Source: Pyronema omphalodes
Taxonomy: Eukaryota; Ascomycota; Pezizomycetes; Pezizales; Pyronemataceae
NCBI GenBank assembly: GCA_024516155.1
Contig: JAJJXM010000012.1
Location: 248,001 to 312,000, forward strand
Reading direction: 5' to 3'
Length of the DNA: 64,000 nt
Part shown: piece by piece, positions 12,279 to 25,110 of the stretch
How the letters are laid out: every line of letters begins with the position of its first letter
Position numbering within the stretch: the first letter of the stretch is position 1
Notes under the pieces: generated by a model
Seen by the model: only the letters and a program-made list of their open reading frames with translations
Databases searched by the model: none
What the model was told of the DNA's origin: nothing
Translations under genes and position numbers: made by a program

Positions 12279-13889
12279 GATGATGATACGGACTTTTATG
12301 AGGCTAGCTCGTCGTCTGTACCCGGTGCTACTCTATATCACGTACACCGACAAAGAAGCCATGCTAGCAGAGGAGAAGGATAAGGATAGGACAAGAAAAA
12401 GAACAAGATGAGGGATGATACATAGAAAGAGAGTATGTATTCGCAATACTAGGAAGGAGGGGCAGAGAGCGGGGTGGCGTTGGGGGGGAGGGGGTATGAG
12501 ATTTGATTGTCAAAGATGAAAGACATTCCATGATAAGTAGCAATTTCATAAGGACATCATGGAAGAAATGGCTAGGATTGAGCTATAGGTCGAGGATGAT
12601 TTGAGGGTTGAGGGTTGAACATGGGTTCCCCGGGCGTTTTATGATTGATTTTTTTTTTCGGTTTTTTTCTTTTGAATACATCCTGAAGCTTCCGTTTTTT
12701 GTTGCTCTGTTTTTTTTTAAGTGTACATACATACATACCTTTCTTGGGGTTGGCTTTTTTGGGTTATGGTAATGATAGGAAACTGTTTGCAAACTTCGTA
12801 CCATCACTGCAATTTTGGAGTTTGGGAGAAAGGTTGAAACCAACTACCGGAATCTAGCTTTTGGCTTCCATTCACGGCAGATCATCGTGCAGCTGTAGAT
12901 CAAAAATGGGGTGATTGCCCGTAGGCTTCTATGTAGTGTTACAGATAGGGATCCCCACAACCAGCTCCATCGGTGAACTGCAGTGCGTCTATTATGTGCC
13001 CTCGCACCTTTTCGGATTATATGTGCAGCTTCTGGGAAAACTTTTAGTGCTTCAGACCTTGCTGATCTTGCGAGTGCCCATCCATGAGAAGTCTTATTTG
13101 ACTTTGTTGCACCAGTCACTTTTAGACCCCATATGATCGTACACGATACAATCATATTTACACCTCACAAGTAACTGATATATAAAAAAAAGCACATGGT
13201 ATCACATGGCATTACACAAAACCCCATGGACCTGATCTTAAGGTTATACTATTCTACAACAGCAATGATGTGTAGCATCCAGATCTTGTGAACCGGAATA
13301 AATAGAAGCTTCTTCTATTACTTGCAGAATATTACCAGGGATTTAATAAAGTTACAGCTGCATCGTTGCATCATTTATGAAGATCCAATGGAATGGTAGA
13401 TCGGAATTACTACCTAGGTAGATAGGTGAGATTCGATTATGTTGTGTCTTCCTTCAAAGGAACCGGTTTGTGTACAGTAATAAAGTAAACCATGGTTATA
13501 TAGATAACTAGATATACCTTTCTCTAACTCTATAAACTGGGTATATGGGAAGATGCTATAATGAAGTCGAAAATGCGTGTTATAGTGTACCTATCTAATG
13601 TCGTGCATATTATAGTACAATAAGTTCGCTGTTGGCATTCGTCATTATCTAAGGCTTTTAAGCTGCAGAGCTGATTTGTGAGAAATTGATGTGGCATCAT
13701 GCAGTTCGAGTCAAGCTCCATGTTCCTCCATGTGAAGAAAATCTCTGCCAATAACGAAACACCATAATCTGTACCACTTTGAAAGCAATCAAAAATCCCA
13801 AGCGATAAACAGTTTCCTTCGATCAAATTCACGATACCGCGCCAGGCTGCAGTTTAAAGCTTACGGTACTCATCCAGCAGCGATTTCGA
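12279..13889. other. Intergenic between acuM and SPO22, nothing recognised
   Basis: The sequence is AT-rich with a poly-T run near 12648-12720. It serves as 3' flank of acuM and promoter of the SPO22-like gene. No frame here has splice support or a recognisable product. Confidence 0.6.
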
Positions 13890-16800
13890 ATGGCTTTGGC
13901 GGCGACTGGTAACTCGATTGCTACTCTTCATAAGCGACTCAAGGCTCTGCAAAGTATGAAATTGTCACCAATCACCAATCGCATCTTTTTTATCTCGTTT
14001 CCCCACTTATTATATTGATTGGGTTGGCTCTGGCTCGAGCTTTGCTAATTTCGGGATGCTGCAGAAACTACAACAGAACTCTGCCGTGACTTACTACAGA
14101 ATCCACGCAGCTTACTAGAAACAATCAATACGAACCTCCAAGACCGAATCGAAGAATCCCTAAAAAACGCAGAGAAATGTGTTACGGATCGACAGAAACA
14201 TGGGGATACGGATGTATTTGAGGAACTGGATACTATGGGCACGGAGTTATGGAATGTTGTTATTAGGGTCATGAGGGAGATTGAGGGGAAGATGCAGGGA
14301 GTTCAGATGGCGCAGATGGGTGGGAGGGTATTGAAGGGTATGTTATATTCTCCAAGGGCCCAGATTGACATAAATCTTGCTGCGCTTCATGATATTGCAA
14401 CTGCTGCATATGACTTTCTGGTTTTTAGTTTATGGTCGTTAACAGAGTCATTGATGTAGTTCGGCTTCTTGCGTTTTATCTCCTGGAATGCTCCCAAGGA
14501 TTTTCATCAGATATGCACCAAAATCTTATTCGTCTTTTCAAAGCCGCTTTGAAGGCTGGACGGATGGCCTTGGGTAACATCCAATGATCACTATTTTTCA
14601 TCTACTGATACTGACAACCAATATACAGACTACAAAGAATTATCCTGGACCTCCAAAGTAATGGATCGCGCCGCACAATATCACAGCTGCTTACTTACTA
14701 CCCTCAAGACCTTAAGCCACGATGCAGAAACTACAGTAAACAATCTTGCCTGTGAATATTTCACGGTGCGTTTAGCATTGGCTTGGAAGCAAAACAATAT
14801 ACCGTTAGCAGAATATATGTTTTCCAAAGCAACAGAAAATGATCTAGCGGAAGTTAGGGCCGCGGAATATACGGCGACTACGGCTTATGAGATTGGGAAT
14901 GAGATGCTGGGGCAAAAGAATTATGGAATGGCGGTAAAATGGCTAGAAAGAGCACATGATATTTTGAGCAGGATGGAACCACTGTTCTTGTCAGAGGCTG
15001 GGAGTGAACTTAGGTTGCCGGTGGCACATAAATTGGGTATGTAGTTTCTATGATGGTAATGTCGTGTCATGCTTTGAAAGCTTGGGGATGTGGCATGTGA
15101 CTCGAGTTGCTTGTGTTCCCCAGGCACCCTTGAGCTCTGGTTCTTAGAGATTGTTGGATTTGGCTAATATATATGTGATAGCAACGGCATGCATGAAAGA
15201 GGGAACACAGGAGAGTCTCGAGAAGGCAGAGAATATCATTAATAACCTATCAGAAGACTGGCCATCATATCGAGTATCAATCTGGCGACTCAAGATTGAT
15301 CTAATTCTTGCCAAATCTTCCGAAAATCCAGACCTTGCAGAATACGCACAGGTGGTTAGAGATATGATTGATGTTACACAGTTAACAGATACTACTTTCA
15401 AACTAATTTTACACAGGATTCATGATCTCGTTTCTAGAAAGGCAGCAGACAAAGCTTGTAATTGTCTGGATTTGTTGATTAGCAAAAGACTTTTACCCAT
15501 GGAAAGAGAGGATTGGCTGGATAAAGCGTTTGTTACAAGGCTACATATCACCGTTCAACATCAAATCGACAGAGAAGAAGATGCTATTACTAGTACCAGG
15601 GCTTTACTGGATGCTATCGCTAGAAACCTGAAGGGGACTTTTAGTCCGAAATCAACACACGCTGCTCAGGCTCTCTTGTCGAAGGTTTCAGAAGCCCTTT
15701 ATCATCAGAAGAAATATCACCTCGCAAGCGAATGGTGTCGGATTGCTCTACATATGGCGTTCGATAGATCTGGGGAGTTGAACCACGCAAAGCTTTCCCG
15801 GTCAGTTCTTGTCTTTGGTGGCATATGCTGAGCTTTTCTGATGATTACAGACGAATTCTCATGTGCTGCATCGAAACAAAAGCCTACGGTATGGCCGCAG
15901 AAGTCTACAACAGCATGCTCCCATCGGGGAAAAACTCATCCCGGTCTCAATTCCTTCTCTTAAAAGTTGCTTTACGAACATCCGACGACGATCTTGGTTT
16001 GTTTTCTCTTTCTCATCATATGGCTCGTTCTGATAACCCTTTAACAGCTCTCTCATGCCTCACCAAAATTTCCTCTAACCCAGAAACAGACCAACAACTT
16101 CTATATGCTTGTGTCCTCGACGCCCAATCTGTCGGCAACAAAAAGTTCGCTCTTCAAGCTCTCCATTCTATCTTGGAAAAACTCGAATCCTTACCAGAGG
16201 AGGCGGCTGAAAATTCTTGCATCCTTCTCAGAAGCGCAATTCGGTTAACAATGTCCGAAATTGAAGCCTCAAGAGACGCAAAGTCTTCAATAGAATCGTT
16301 ATGCTGTCTTTACGAACGAGCTCTCCAGCATGCGAAAAAGGCCAAAACCAAACCGCTGCTAATGGGAAATTCTATCCTACTTGGAGGATTAGCCGGTAAA
16401 AAGCTAGTCTTTGATAAGAAAGAAATCGACTGGTTCTCCAGAAATGGGTATAACCTCGCTTTAAGAGGCATTGTGGAATGGTCTCCTAATATGGCTTTAA
16501 GGATACTAAACGTCTGTATGGAGTTTATGAAACTTTACCAGGAGGATCAAAACACTAAAGCGGAAATCACATACAGAAGACTACTGTGTTATTACCTTGC
16601 AGCTACACTCTGTATCGATATTGCTCGCCATTCAGATACTTTAGAGGGAAAACTACAGCATTACCTCCTAACTCTAAACCACATTGAAGGATTCCGGTCC
16701 TTATTCTCCGACGCCGAGATCTCAGGCTCAAATCTCTGCGAAAGTATAATCGTGTCAGAAAGAGAAGGCTTTTCAAAATTCATCCCCGAGCTGCGGGAAA

Positions 16801-17414
16801 GATTCCTCTCCCTCCTTCCATTTGATTTCGAGTCCGCGGCAAAACTGAAAAAATGGGAATCCCTCCCAGATATCGTCGAAGAAGCAATCCTCTTGTCACC
16901 CCCTGATAAAACTCAAACGCTGGAAATAATGGCAGATATTGTGGTGGCATCAGTTGCACCAGGTGCTGCTATTATCAGTGTCTTGAAGAAAATCGTGGAG
17001 TATTTGTTGATGAAGAAAACGGTGGACTTTCAGAAAACTGCGAGATGGGTGAGGTATGCAGTACAGTTTGCTTTGGTAAGAGATCCGAAAAGTGCGGAAG
17101 AAATGTTAGGGGTTGCAGTGGAGTGTGCGAGGATAAATGGAAAGGATGCTTATCCGGAGAGTGAGTTGCAGTGGTTGACGGGTGAGTCTTTTTCTTCTTC
17201 TGTTGGGATTTGGGTGGGTACGTGTATTGACAATTCTTAAGCTACGACCTGGAATAAAGCCGTCGACTGTAAATGCACAGGAGATGAAGCGAATGCGAAA
17301 AGGTTATCGGAGATTGCATTGGCGCTGGCTGGGCTGTTGAAAGATCCGGAGACTTTGAGGGCGATACAGGCGTATGTAATTGAGGGAGAGATTAGGCTGA
17401 GATCTGAAGGTTAA
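13890..17414 (+). CDS. SPO22: Meiosis protein Spo22/Zip4 (TPR protein)
   Basis: Seven exons give 997 aa: 13890..13953, 14065..14337, 14448..14573, 14629..15036, 15182..15800, 15851..17181 and 17242..17414. All join in phase with GT/AG ends. The protein is almost wholly alpha-helical with TPR-like pairs. The region encoded by exons 4 and 5 (an ALAWKQNN block, then an AYEIGN...A..WLERAHDIL block, about residues 180-300) matches the Spo22 domain of Spo22/Zip4/TEX11 proteins. In other fungi this family acts in the nucleus on meiotic chromosomes, linking synaptonemal complex assembly and crossover formation. A meiotic role is inferred from family only. The acceptor at 15180-15181 was chosen because the nearer upstream AGs give the wrong phase or a stop. 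The tail faces mL61, converging 271 bp away. Confidence 0.85.
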
Positions 17415-17685
17415 GTAGTTGGAAAATTGACGTTGTGGATATGTGGAATAAAATTTCGAACCTTTTCTGGAGTGGGATTTTTTTCTGGTAAGTTTTTTTT
17501 GCCTCTGTCTAATGCTGCTCTTCAACCTAAGATTTAACACATACTTCCCACGCATGTCAAAAAGTTTCACCAGTTCCACGAAAAGTAGAGAACCCCATCT
17601 CTTTTCCGGATCCAATCCAAATCTAATATACAAAATTCTATCCAATACATCCTCCCCATGCACCCCATGATATCTAACACCAATT

Positions 17686-18893
17686 TTAAGCGGTAACACC
17701 ACTCTCCAACCTTTCCTGCTCCTTCTTGGCCGCTCTTCTGGCCATCTTGTTGGCCTCTCCAACAAGCTTCTTCTGCTTATCCTCCAAGTATTCGTTGGCC
17801 AACTTATTATCCTCAGGGTTGATAGGGAGCTGTTTTGCGTTGGTGATCTGGAGAACTTCCTTGATGATGTCGCTTTCGTGTCGGTGCTGAACGTCAATGG
17901 TTTCTTTACGGTCGCCCTCTGGAAGTGGAAGATGCGTTAGCTGGATGTAACAGAAGCTAGAGGCAAAGAAGATTGCTGGATATGGGGGAGAAAGCGTACT
18001 GAATTCAATAACTAAAGTTGCGGGCCCTCCAACATCCTTCTTCTGGATAACCTCCATGGGAACATCGGGGTTGTGGAACTTTAACCGGGGAAGGTACTGG
18101 CGCCAGAACTTGCTGTGGCATGTTAGCTATGTTAAGGATCATATGTATTTGCCCGCTGCTTCCACTGCTGCTACTGCTGATGCCGCGTACTTTTTTGTAT
18201 GCTGCCGCTATAGATTCGCTGTCGTAGTGTTTTCGCTGCTGAACATTATTTCATTGCTGGTTTGAGACTGTTTTGTCGTAATATCCCACCATCCATAGCT
18301 GAACCTGGCGTCATTTGACAGTACCTTCCAACAGTACTTCTTCCCTTCCCTTTCCGTCATATCCTCCCACTCCTCCGATACCTCGTAGCGGAATCTGTAG
18401 ACAACTTCATATTGTGATACAGCGGTCTTCCGGAAAGCGCAGAACAAGCGAAGAGCGTATATCGTCGACAGCAGCAGCGGAATTTGCGATAGCAGCAGTA
18501 GGAAGCGAGTAAAATCCAGGGTATCAAGGTAACCCACCGAGGTCCAAGGTGTCCGTCATTTCCCTTGAATGAGTAAGTCAAAACGAGCTTGCTAACATCC
18601 TTCGGCAAGATAGCGGCTCCGACACCGTTGCGTACGAGGGCAAGTCTCTATTTTCCTTATTAGCCTTCTGTCTCATATCTCCTTCATCCTCTCTTTTCTC
18701 TAGTCTTTCTTCTCTCTCTTTTCTCTGCTCTTTTCTCATTTCGCTGTTGGCTTGAACTCTTCTCCGGAGGAAGCTGAGTCGAGTCGGTATCGGCTGGAGT
18801 TTGCCGGCGAAAAAACTGCAGAAAATAGGGATTGGAAAGGGAGGTAATACGTACGCCCCGTAGCGTCCTCATACGCGCATTAACTCCAGACAT
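17686..18893 (-). CDS. MRP49: Mitochondrial large-subunit ribosomal protein mL61 (Mrp49)
   Basis: Exons on the minus strand are 18893..18855, 18647..18538, 18112..18000 and 17918..17686, giving 164 aa. The assembled protein begins with a short basic mitochondrial-type leader (RMRTLRG). It then reads GVGAAILP, a beta-strand region, GHLGPRKFWRQYLPRLKFHNP and VPMEV. This is the signature of the L51/S25/CI-B8 fold as seen in fungal Mrp49. The C-terminus is a long Lys/Glu/Arg helix. The product should sit in the mitochondrial large ribosomal subunit. Intron 2 (18113-18537, 425 nt) is far longer than other introns in this gene. The gene is divergent from the FTA7-like gene with 241 bp between start codons, so they probably share a promoter. 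The GTACGC donor of exon 3 is the least certain junction. Confidence 0.87.
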
Positions 18894-19134
18894 CTTTGCT
18901 GTGATTTGGTTTCGTGAAGCGTGTTCGGAGGTGAGGTGCAAATTGCGGCTCTATTCCATCTAGTCCCGCCTTTGGTGCGCGCCAAAATTTCGCCAAGAAG
19001 CAGAAGCAATGCGGGACACGCGCAGCAGACAGGGGGGAGGGGGGGGGGTAGGAACTTCACCTGGCGCGACTGGGGAGGGATAAACAACGCGATAGCTTTC
19101 CCCGACACTCGTTGAAAACAACACCCTTTGCAAT

Positions 19135-20165
19135 ATGGTATGTTTAGTACTGAAAATTATGGAACAATTATAAAGCTGATGCATAAAAAGGCGAAAACAG
19201 CTCCTAAGAAACCTCCAACGAAAGCTGCGACTAAAGCAAAGACTACGGCGAAACGCGCTTCAACTACACCTCGAACCTCAAAATCCAGTAACCCTTCACG
19301 AAAATCAACCTCCACTCCCACCAATGCCGCAGTAACCAAAAAGAAGCCCCGGACCTCCCTCCCAAAGTCGGCGCCTTCACAACCTTCACAACCCTCATCA
19401 TCCGCCGACCCCGACTCTGCGCCCACCGCAACTCCCGTTGATGCTCCCCCGATCCTTGAAGAAACAACTTGCCCCATCTCTTGGCGCGCCTATAAAACTT
19501 GGTCCCCACCGACCCCCTCTGTCCTCTCTGATATCTCAACCCTCCTTAGCACCTCCCGTGCGCCGGTGCTTAGTAGATTTCGGAAAGAATCAGCTCGGGC
19601 CGAAGCCCATGCGACTCTTTCCCGACTTTCCAGTCGTCTCGAGACGCAATTCAACAAAGCCCGAATCCCTCTTCAGGGAAAAGATACACCGTTGAATTAC
19701 GATACATTAGTTCATAAAACAGCGGAATATGAAGCGGTGTTAGAACCTACGTTGAAGCATGTTGCGGAGTTGGAAAAGGAACTGGAAAGGCTGAAGGAGA
19801 AGTTAATGGAGGATGAACAAGCACTGCTGGTTTTGCAGAAGAATGCAAAGGGTCATGAAACTGTACGAAGAGAACAGGAGAGGGGAATGCCGAAGGTTTT
19901 GAAGGTGGAGAAGGTATCCGATGCCGCGAAGGGGATTAATATGGTGGAAAATGAGGATTTCGTTCAGGCATCCGCATATAATTGGGGAATGGATAGAGAG
20001 TTGGCTCCTGTGGTGGAACAGCTTACGCAGCATCTTCTTAGTATGCAGGCAAATACGACGCAGTTGAGAGAGTTGCCGGATGCGGTTTTGAGAGGACAAA
20101 TGGCGGTGGAGGAGGTGTTGGTAAGAGCAGGAAGGGAGGTGAGGAATAAAGTTATGGGGTTATAG
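19135..20165 (+). CDS. FTA7: Kinetochore protein Fta7 (CENP-Q family)
   Basis: The preferred model has exon 1 = 19135..19137 (the ATG alone) and exon 2 = 19191..20165, giving 325 aa. The 54-nt intron has a perfect GTATGT donor, a GCTGAT branch site and an AAAG acceptor. The alternative is an unspliced start at 19140 in the same downstream frame. The N-terminus is a long basic Lys/Ala/Thr/Pro tail, typical of DNA-contacting kinetochore proteins. A CPISWRAY block near residue 100 is followed by a helical region and a coiled coil with heptads (about residues 200-250). The C-terminus contains the AYNWGMDRELAPVV...L..HL block. This layout and the C-terminal motif match the Fta7/CENP-Q family, a subunit of the inner kinetochore CCAN/COMA complex. 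Assignment is by motif memory. Confidence 0.75.
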
Positions 20166-22392
20166 TTATGGCCTGTGTGGATCAGGTCAATTTTGGAGGA
20201 ATTGAAGATTTGTAAGCGTGATTATTGTTTTTTCTAGGCGTTTAGGAGCTCGGACTGGGGATTGGATTGTATGTTTACTGGGATTTTTTTTATTGGTTTG
20301 GGGATTTTTTCTGGGATCCTACTGTGATTTTAGAGTGAGTAGCTTTTTGAATGTAACATAACGAATGACTTAGGAGTGAACAGCAGTTGGAGAACTGGAA
20401 CAAGAGTATGTTCTCGAAGCATGGCATAGATAAGTGTAGGAGCGTGCCGTCTGTTTCCACGCGGATTTTTCCGGACCGCACTCTGAAAACAATCTTTGAA
20501 GACTTTAATGAGGAACGATTCCTACGGATGCTATGTAATTCCAACATTGGTTAATCCTTTTGGTATCTTGCTTCTATTACCCGGAGTAATCTGTACGACA
20601 TTGGCATATGAACTTGACCATACAGGTGTGGATTACGAATATCGATGTTCGCTGTCAGGCTGGTGCAGATTAGCTATGAAGCCGTCTGAAGCGGTATGTA
20701 CCTCAATATCCCAATCTTTCCCTTGTGGTTCCATTACCTGGCCGTTTACGTGGCTGGTGATTTAGAGCCTGCATGTGTCCCAGTAACCGTCTTACGTACG
20801 CTATATTTGAATTTATTCGTATGTGAAGTCGCTATGTTCAAGTATTTTGTTGTGATCCAACCCTGGAACTGCCATCAGTATGTATTCAATTGGCACGACA
20901 AAGGGCGGATACCTTTAAAATGCACTTTCATATTGAAGTTTAAGGCTATGAATTGGATTGCAAAGGCTCAAATATTTCGCAAAGCGGGGCAGGGAGAACT
21001 TCGGATACCCAGATAATCTGCCTAATACGGTTGTTTATCCTAAAAATTATTCCACAATACTCGAGCAATCCGTTTTCCGTGTTTATAGGATGAAGGTGGA
21101 CCCCGTGGAAAAATGTACATATGTGAAGTTAAGGTTACCAAATAAGCCGCACTAAAACCGCTAAGGTTCTATGTATGTACAGGAACATCACATCTAAACG
21201 CCAGCCGACGCCCACGTTAATTCATTACGCGGATGATCATCGCGGGTCTGATGGCGCTAGATATGATGTCAAGATTAGCGAGTGTTTCAAACGTCTGGTC
21301 CAGTGCAATATTCAATTATTTTGATTCCGCCTTCCACTCCGCTCCGAAATACAGTTTTTGGCTCCATAGAGGTCTGTACTGATAGTGTAGGATTAGACTG
21401 CCTGAGATTGTGAGTGGTCGAGAACTTCAGAATTCTACAAAGTTACTTCCCTTACATACATGTACGTACCAATTTCACGTTTCTTTCTCAGCAGGTGAGA
21501 AATATAACCCAATTGAAGGATTGACCCTCAGCCTCGTGGCCTAAAAAGCGTTTTAAGGAATGAGTTCTGGAGTACAGTTCGTATGTTTGTTTTCATTCAT
21601 CAGTTTACCAGGATTGCTAGACGTTCGTCGTTTATCGCGCCAATGGTAACTAGCCGTCTCACATACGCAATATCGTAGGAGGACATTGACCAGCCAGACA
21701 CAAGGTGTCAAGTCAAGAAATATCGGAAACCTTTCCGATGGGCGATATAGCCGAACTATAGAGATCAACACAGGGGTTGTAATAATGTAGGCAAGGGCTT
21801 TAATGATGTCGTGCATGTATATTTTGAAGCTTCAGTCGATTAATGAAGTATATACTACACTTTACGTGTGCTAGCCAGTATTGGTCGTCGCCACAATATT
21901 CAAGCAAAGTGACCCGCCTCATCGGGCGTGTTGCCGGTCAGAATTATAGCAAGTAGAATCAAACAGCTTGTAACGTTGCAGCCATCAGAGTTTGAAGACT
22001 CGAGCCAGCGGCTTATGTTTGCGGGGCTCGTTTGCCATGAGCGGTAAATCTTGTGATTTCCAGAAGTTTCAACATCGGCTGTGGGTTGAGGGTGAATCTA
22101 CGCTTGCAGGTATGCTCAACATTGAACGCAAGGTGCTAATACCAAGCCCTCATATACGAAATGTCAAGTTGATGGTCCAACACTAATTACATGTTACGTG
22201 CTGCGTTGGTGTTAACCGATATTTTGTCCTCCACTTCCACCTTACTACTTCTACCTTCATCCTACCATCCCACAGCTCACCTCGATCCTACCACCCCACC
22301 ACCAAGCCCACCACACACTTACCTATTAACCTCGAAAACATACGACTTCAACAACACACAGGCTTGTGAATCAATAGCATTATTATCCCACA
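20166..22392. other. Intergenic, no convincing gene
   Basis: Several short plus-strand frames (for example 20496-20765 and 20696-21016) lack splice partners and protein-like composition. I see nothing else definable in these 2.2 kb. Confidence 0.55.
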
Positions 22393-24055
22393 ATGTTTTC
22401 CAGCTACGGAGCCTCGATTTATCACAGTCAATTGACACACGACATACCCTACTCGCATGGATACAATACTCCCGTACGGACCGTACGGACCGTTGGACAT
22501 CTCACGACCTATACCCATGCCATGAAGCCCCCCCAAGCCGACTGCATTGCGTTCGCTTTGAATGGTGAATGTCCCAAAAAACAATACTGTCGATACAGGC
22601 ACTTAAGTTACGATTCGTTCGGCCGTGACTGTAGATATTGGGTGGAGAGTGGTGGAACTCGTTGCGCCAACCAAGGTATGTATTCTCATGATTCAGAATC
22701 TCGCGATCCCCGACAGTTTCAGATCTTGCTAACCATACAAAAGAGAAAGGCAACCCGTGCACTTTCCGACACGAAGGGACGCATAGGCAACGTTCTAGAA
22801 GCTGTCTACAGGGGCAACAACAGCGAACTTATGTTGGTCAAAGCGTTTTTCCAGTGGTTCATACTGCAATGAACGTAAGTGACTGGCTAATCTTGTTTGG
22901 AGTTGTATTCGCTAATATTCACACAGTATTCAAAGCCTAATATCGGAATGTCAAGCCCTGTTAACGCCTACATCAACCCAGGAACCCAATTTGGCTGCAC
23001 TGGGAACGATCAAGTTGACAGCAGACTGCCCGCCATGCCGCGAAGCTACAAGTCCCCGCTCCGGGAGCAGTGCCGAGATAAGAGAATGCGCGACTCAGAC
23101 GCAAAAGAGTTAACTCCAAAGGATCATTCGCCCGTGTCCCGCTTCCGGTACAACGAGCCAATTCCTGTCAGTTCCTATGCTCTCTTAGTTACTACTCAGG
23201 GACTAACAATTACAGAATTCAAGCAATTTCTCAATTACGGCAGCAATATCCTTCTCCGCTTACCCAAGCATTAAAGATGCTGATTCACAGAGCTATGGGG
23301 CTGTCAAAACGAACCCGGCGGTCGATTTGAGCGCAAAGAATTTACGAGAAAAGCTTCTTCTTGATAAGAAGATGAAAGAGATGAAGGAGAAAGCCAGAGA
23401 AGCAGTGATGGTTTGTTGATTTAATCGCTGGTGGTAAAATCGAGGGCCTATGTTGATAAGTGTTTAGAATGCCCCATTTAAACGAGCTTCACCTTCGAAC
23501 ACATCTTCAGCTAGCGTATTGAGCACCGACTTGTTTGGCTCGCACGATCTCGAAAACAGCGAGAGAAGCACCCCACCCAGTTCGTCAGAAAATCAGGATA
23601 TACCTGCTCAAGGGCGCAAGCGCAAGCGTCAACTCGATCCGGAGGATCAATTGACCATCGAAAAAGTTCGGGAGTTCCTCCAGAGGTTATCACGCACCCG
23701 TTCATTGTCGCTCAAACGAATCAATAATGAAGAAGACGTCGAAGGCGATACCAAGAAAATTGACCTCCAAAAAGAAGTTTTGGAGAACTTGTGCTGTCCT
23801 GAGGGTTATGTCTGTCCTTCCTCTCAGGATCAAGCGATGGCCGACAAGATCCACATCTGGGTACTAGATAGGATTCAGGCTCGCATCGGTGAGCTCGAGA
23901 AGAAATTCTCCAAATCACAGCAATCCGACGAAGAAGATGAAGTGGACTACGGGGACTGGAATGAGGAGGAGGAGGAAGAGAAAGAGCGAGCAAAACTGAA
24001 GGAGGAGGCACGTGAGCACGTATTCAAAGCTATTGTTATTGGCGAAGATATCTAG
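22393..24055 (+). CDS. CCCH zinc-finger protein with acidic C-terminus, function unassigned
   Basis: Five exons give 478 aa: 22393..22675, 22744..22874, 22927..23166, 23216..23410 and 23468..24055. All junctions keep frame; exon 4 ends at a GTTTGT donor. A standard CCCH finger lies at C51-x8-C60-x5-C66-x3-H70. A second cluster at C80-x10-C91-x8-C100-x3-H104 spans intron 1 and has unusual spacing. The middle is Ser/Pro-rich and ends in a Lys/Glu helix (AKNLREKLLLDKK). The last exon encodes a basic patch (GRKRKRQ) and then a helical region with a CCPEGYVC motif. A strongly acidic Glu/Asp tail follows. CCCH fingers usually bind RNA, so an RNA-related nuclear role is a reasonable guess, but I recognise no specific orthologue. 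An upstream start through an extra exon is possible. Confidence 0.7.
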
Positions 24056-25110
24056 GAATTTGGGAATTTTCAATGATTGGGATATCTATTTGCCTTACGG
24101 TCGCGTGTATTTAGATCGATCTTTTCTCTTTCGAAATGAAGCTGGCCGGTTAATTATAAATGTACTACGGTTTCCTCGAAACTTGAACACTTGTTTTGAG
24201 TATGATGTCTTGACTAAATTAAACCATTTGATGACCTTGATTATTGTGAACTGAATAAAGATGATAGCTTCCTCACTTTCAATTTGTCAATTCAGTCATG
24301 TGGGAATCATTACTAATGATATGTAAATTTTGGACGATTTTTTTTCTTCCACAGACTTGGAAAAATAGTGTAGGTGAATAAATTATGACGATGTAGGTAA
24401 AGATAGGTAAAAGGTCAGGGATATATTATGGTATGGATTGTGGTCTACATACAACGCAAAGCGCTAATTGCGCTTCGTTAACGCGGTACAGAATGCCAGG
24501 ATCACGTATTAGTGTACGGAGTCTCGAAGCATATCATAAGTCCCGCGCGCCCGTACAATTCACACGTAGCAACAGAACTTTCGTGACTCCAGAGATTTCC
24601 CGAGAAGAAATGTAGCTGCGATAATCAATTTGAACAACTGGTTTTAGCTATATGAGATCATTAAAAAAATATTCGATAAATCGCAATGAAGTATACTGTA
24701 TACCTAAAAAATAAAAATGAAATAAAACATACTATTACCAGCTAGCTAGCTATTGTAGAAGACTTCAAACTTGGTACATAAAAGCCGCAAAAAGGAAACA
24801 AAAAATACTAATGTTGATGAAACTCTTGGTAAACCTTCGGTAACGCGGAGTATGGTCGACTACCTAGAGTTGACGCTGAATAATAACATTGAGGGGTTTG
24901 CTAAAAACTATCCCCAGAAAACAAAGAGAAAAAGAAGAAAAAAAGTAATAATAAAAACCCCAATTCGCCCTCCCCATGCATTTATCGTAAACCCATCAAA
25001 CCCATCTCCTACGAAAGTAGTCTTTCATAACACCAGTGAATCAAAACAACTATTCGCTGGTGTTGTAACCTACACACCCCCTCGTGTCAATATTATCCCT
25101 ACCTCGTCTT
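24056..25110. other. Intergenic or 3' flanks of converging genes
   Basis: AT-rich sequence between the CCCH gene and the R-SNARE gene. A plus-strand frame at 24771-25265 runs antisense over the R-SNARE last exons and is not considered coding. Confidence 0.55.
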
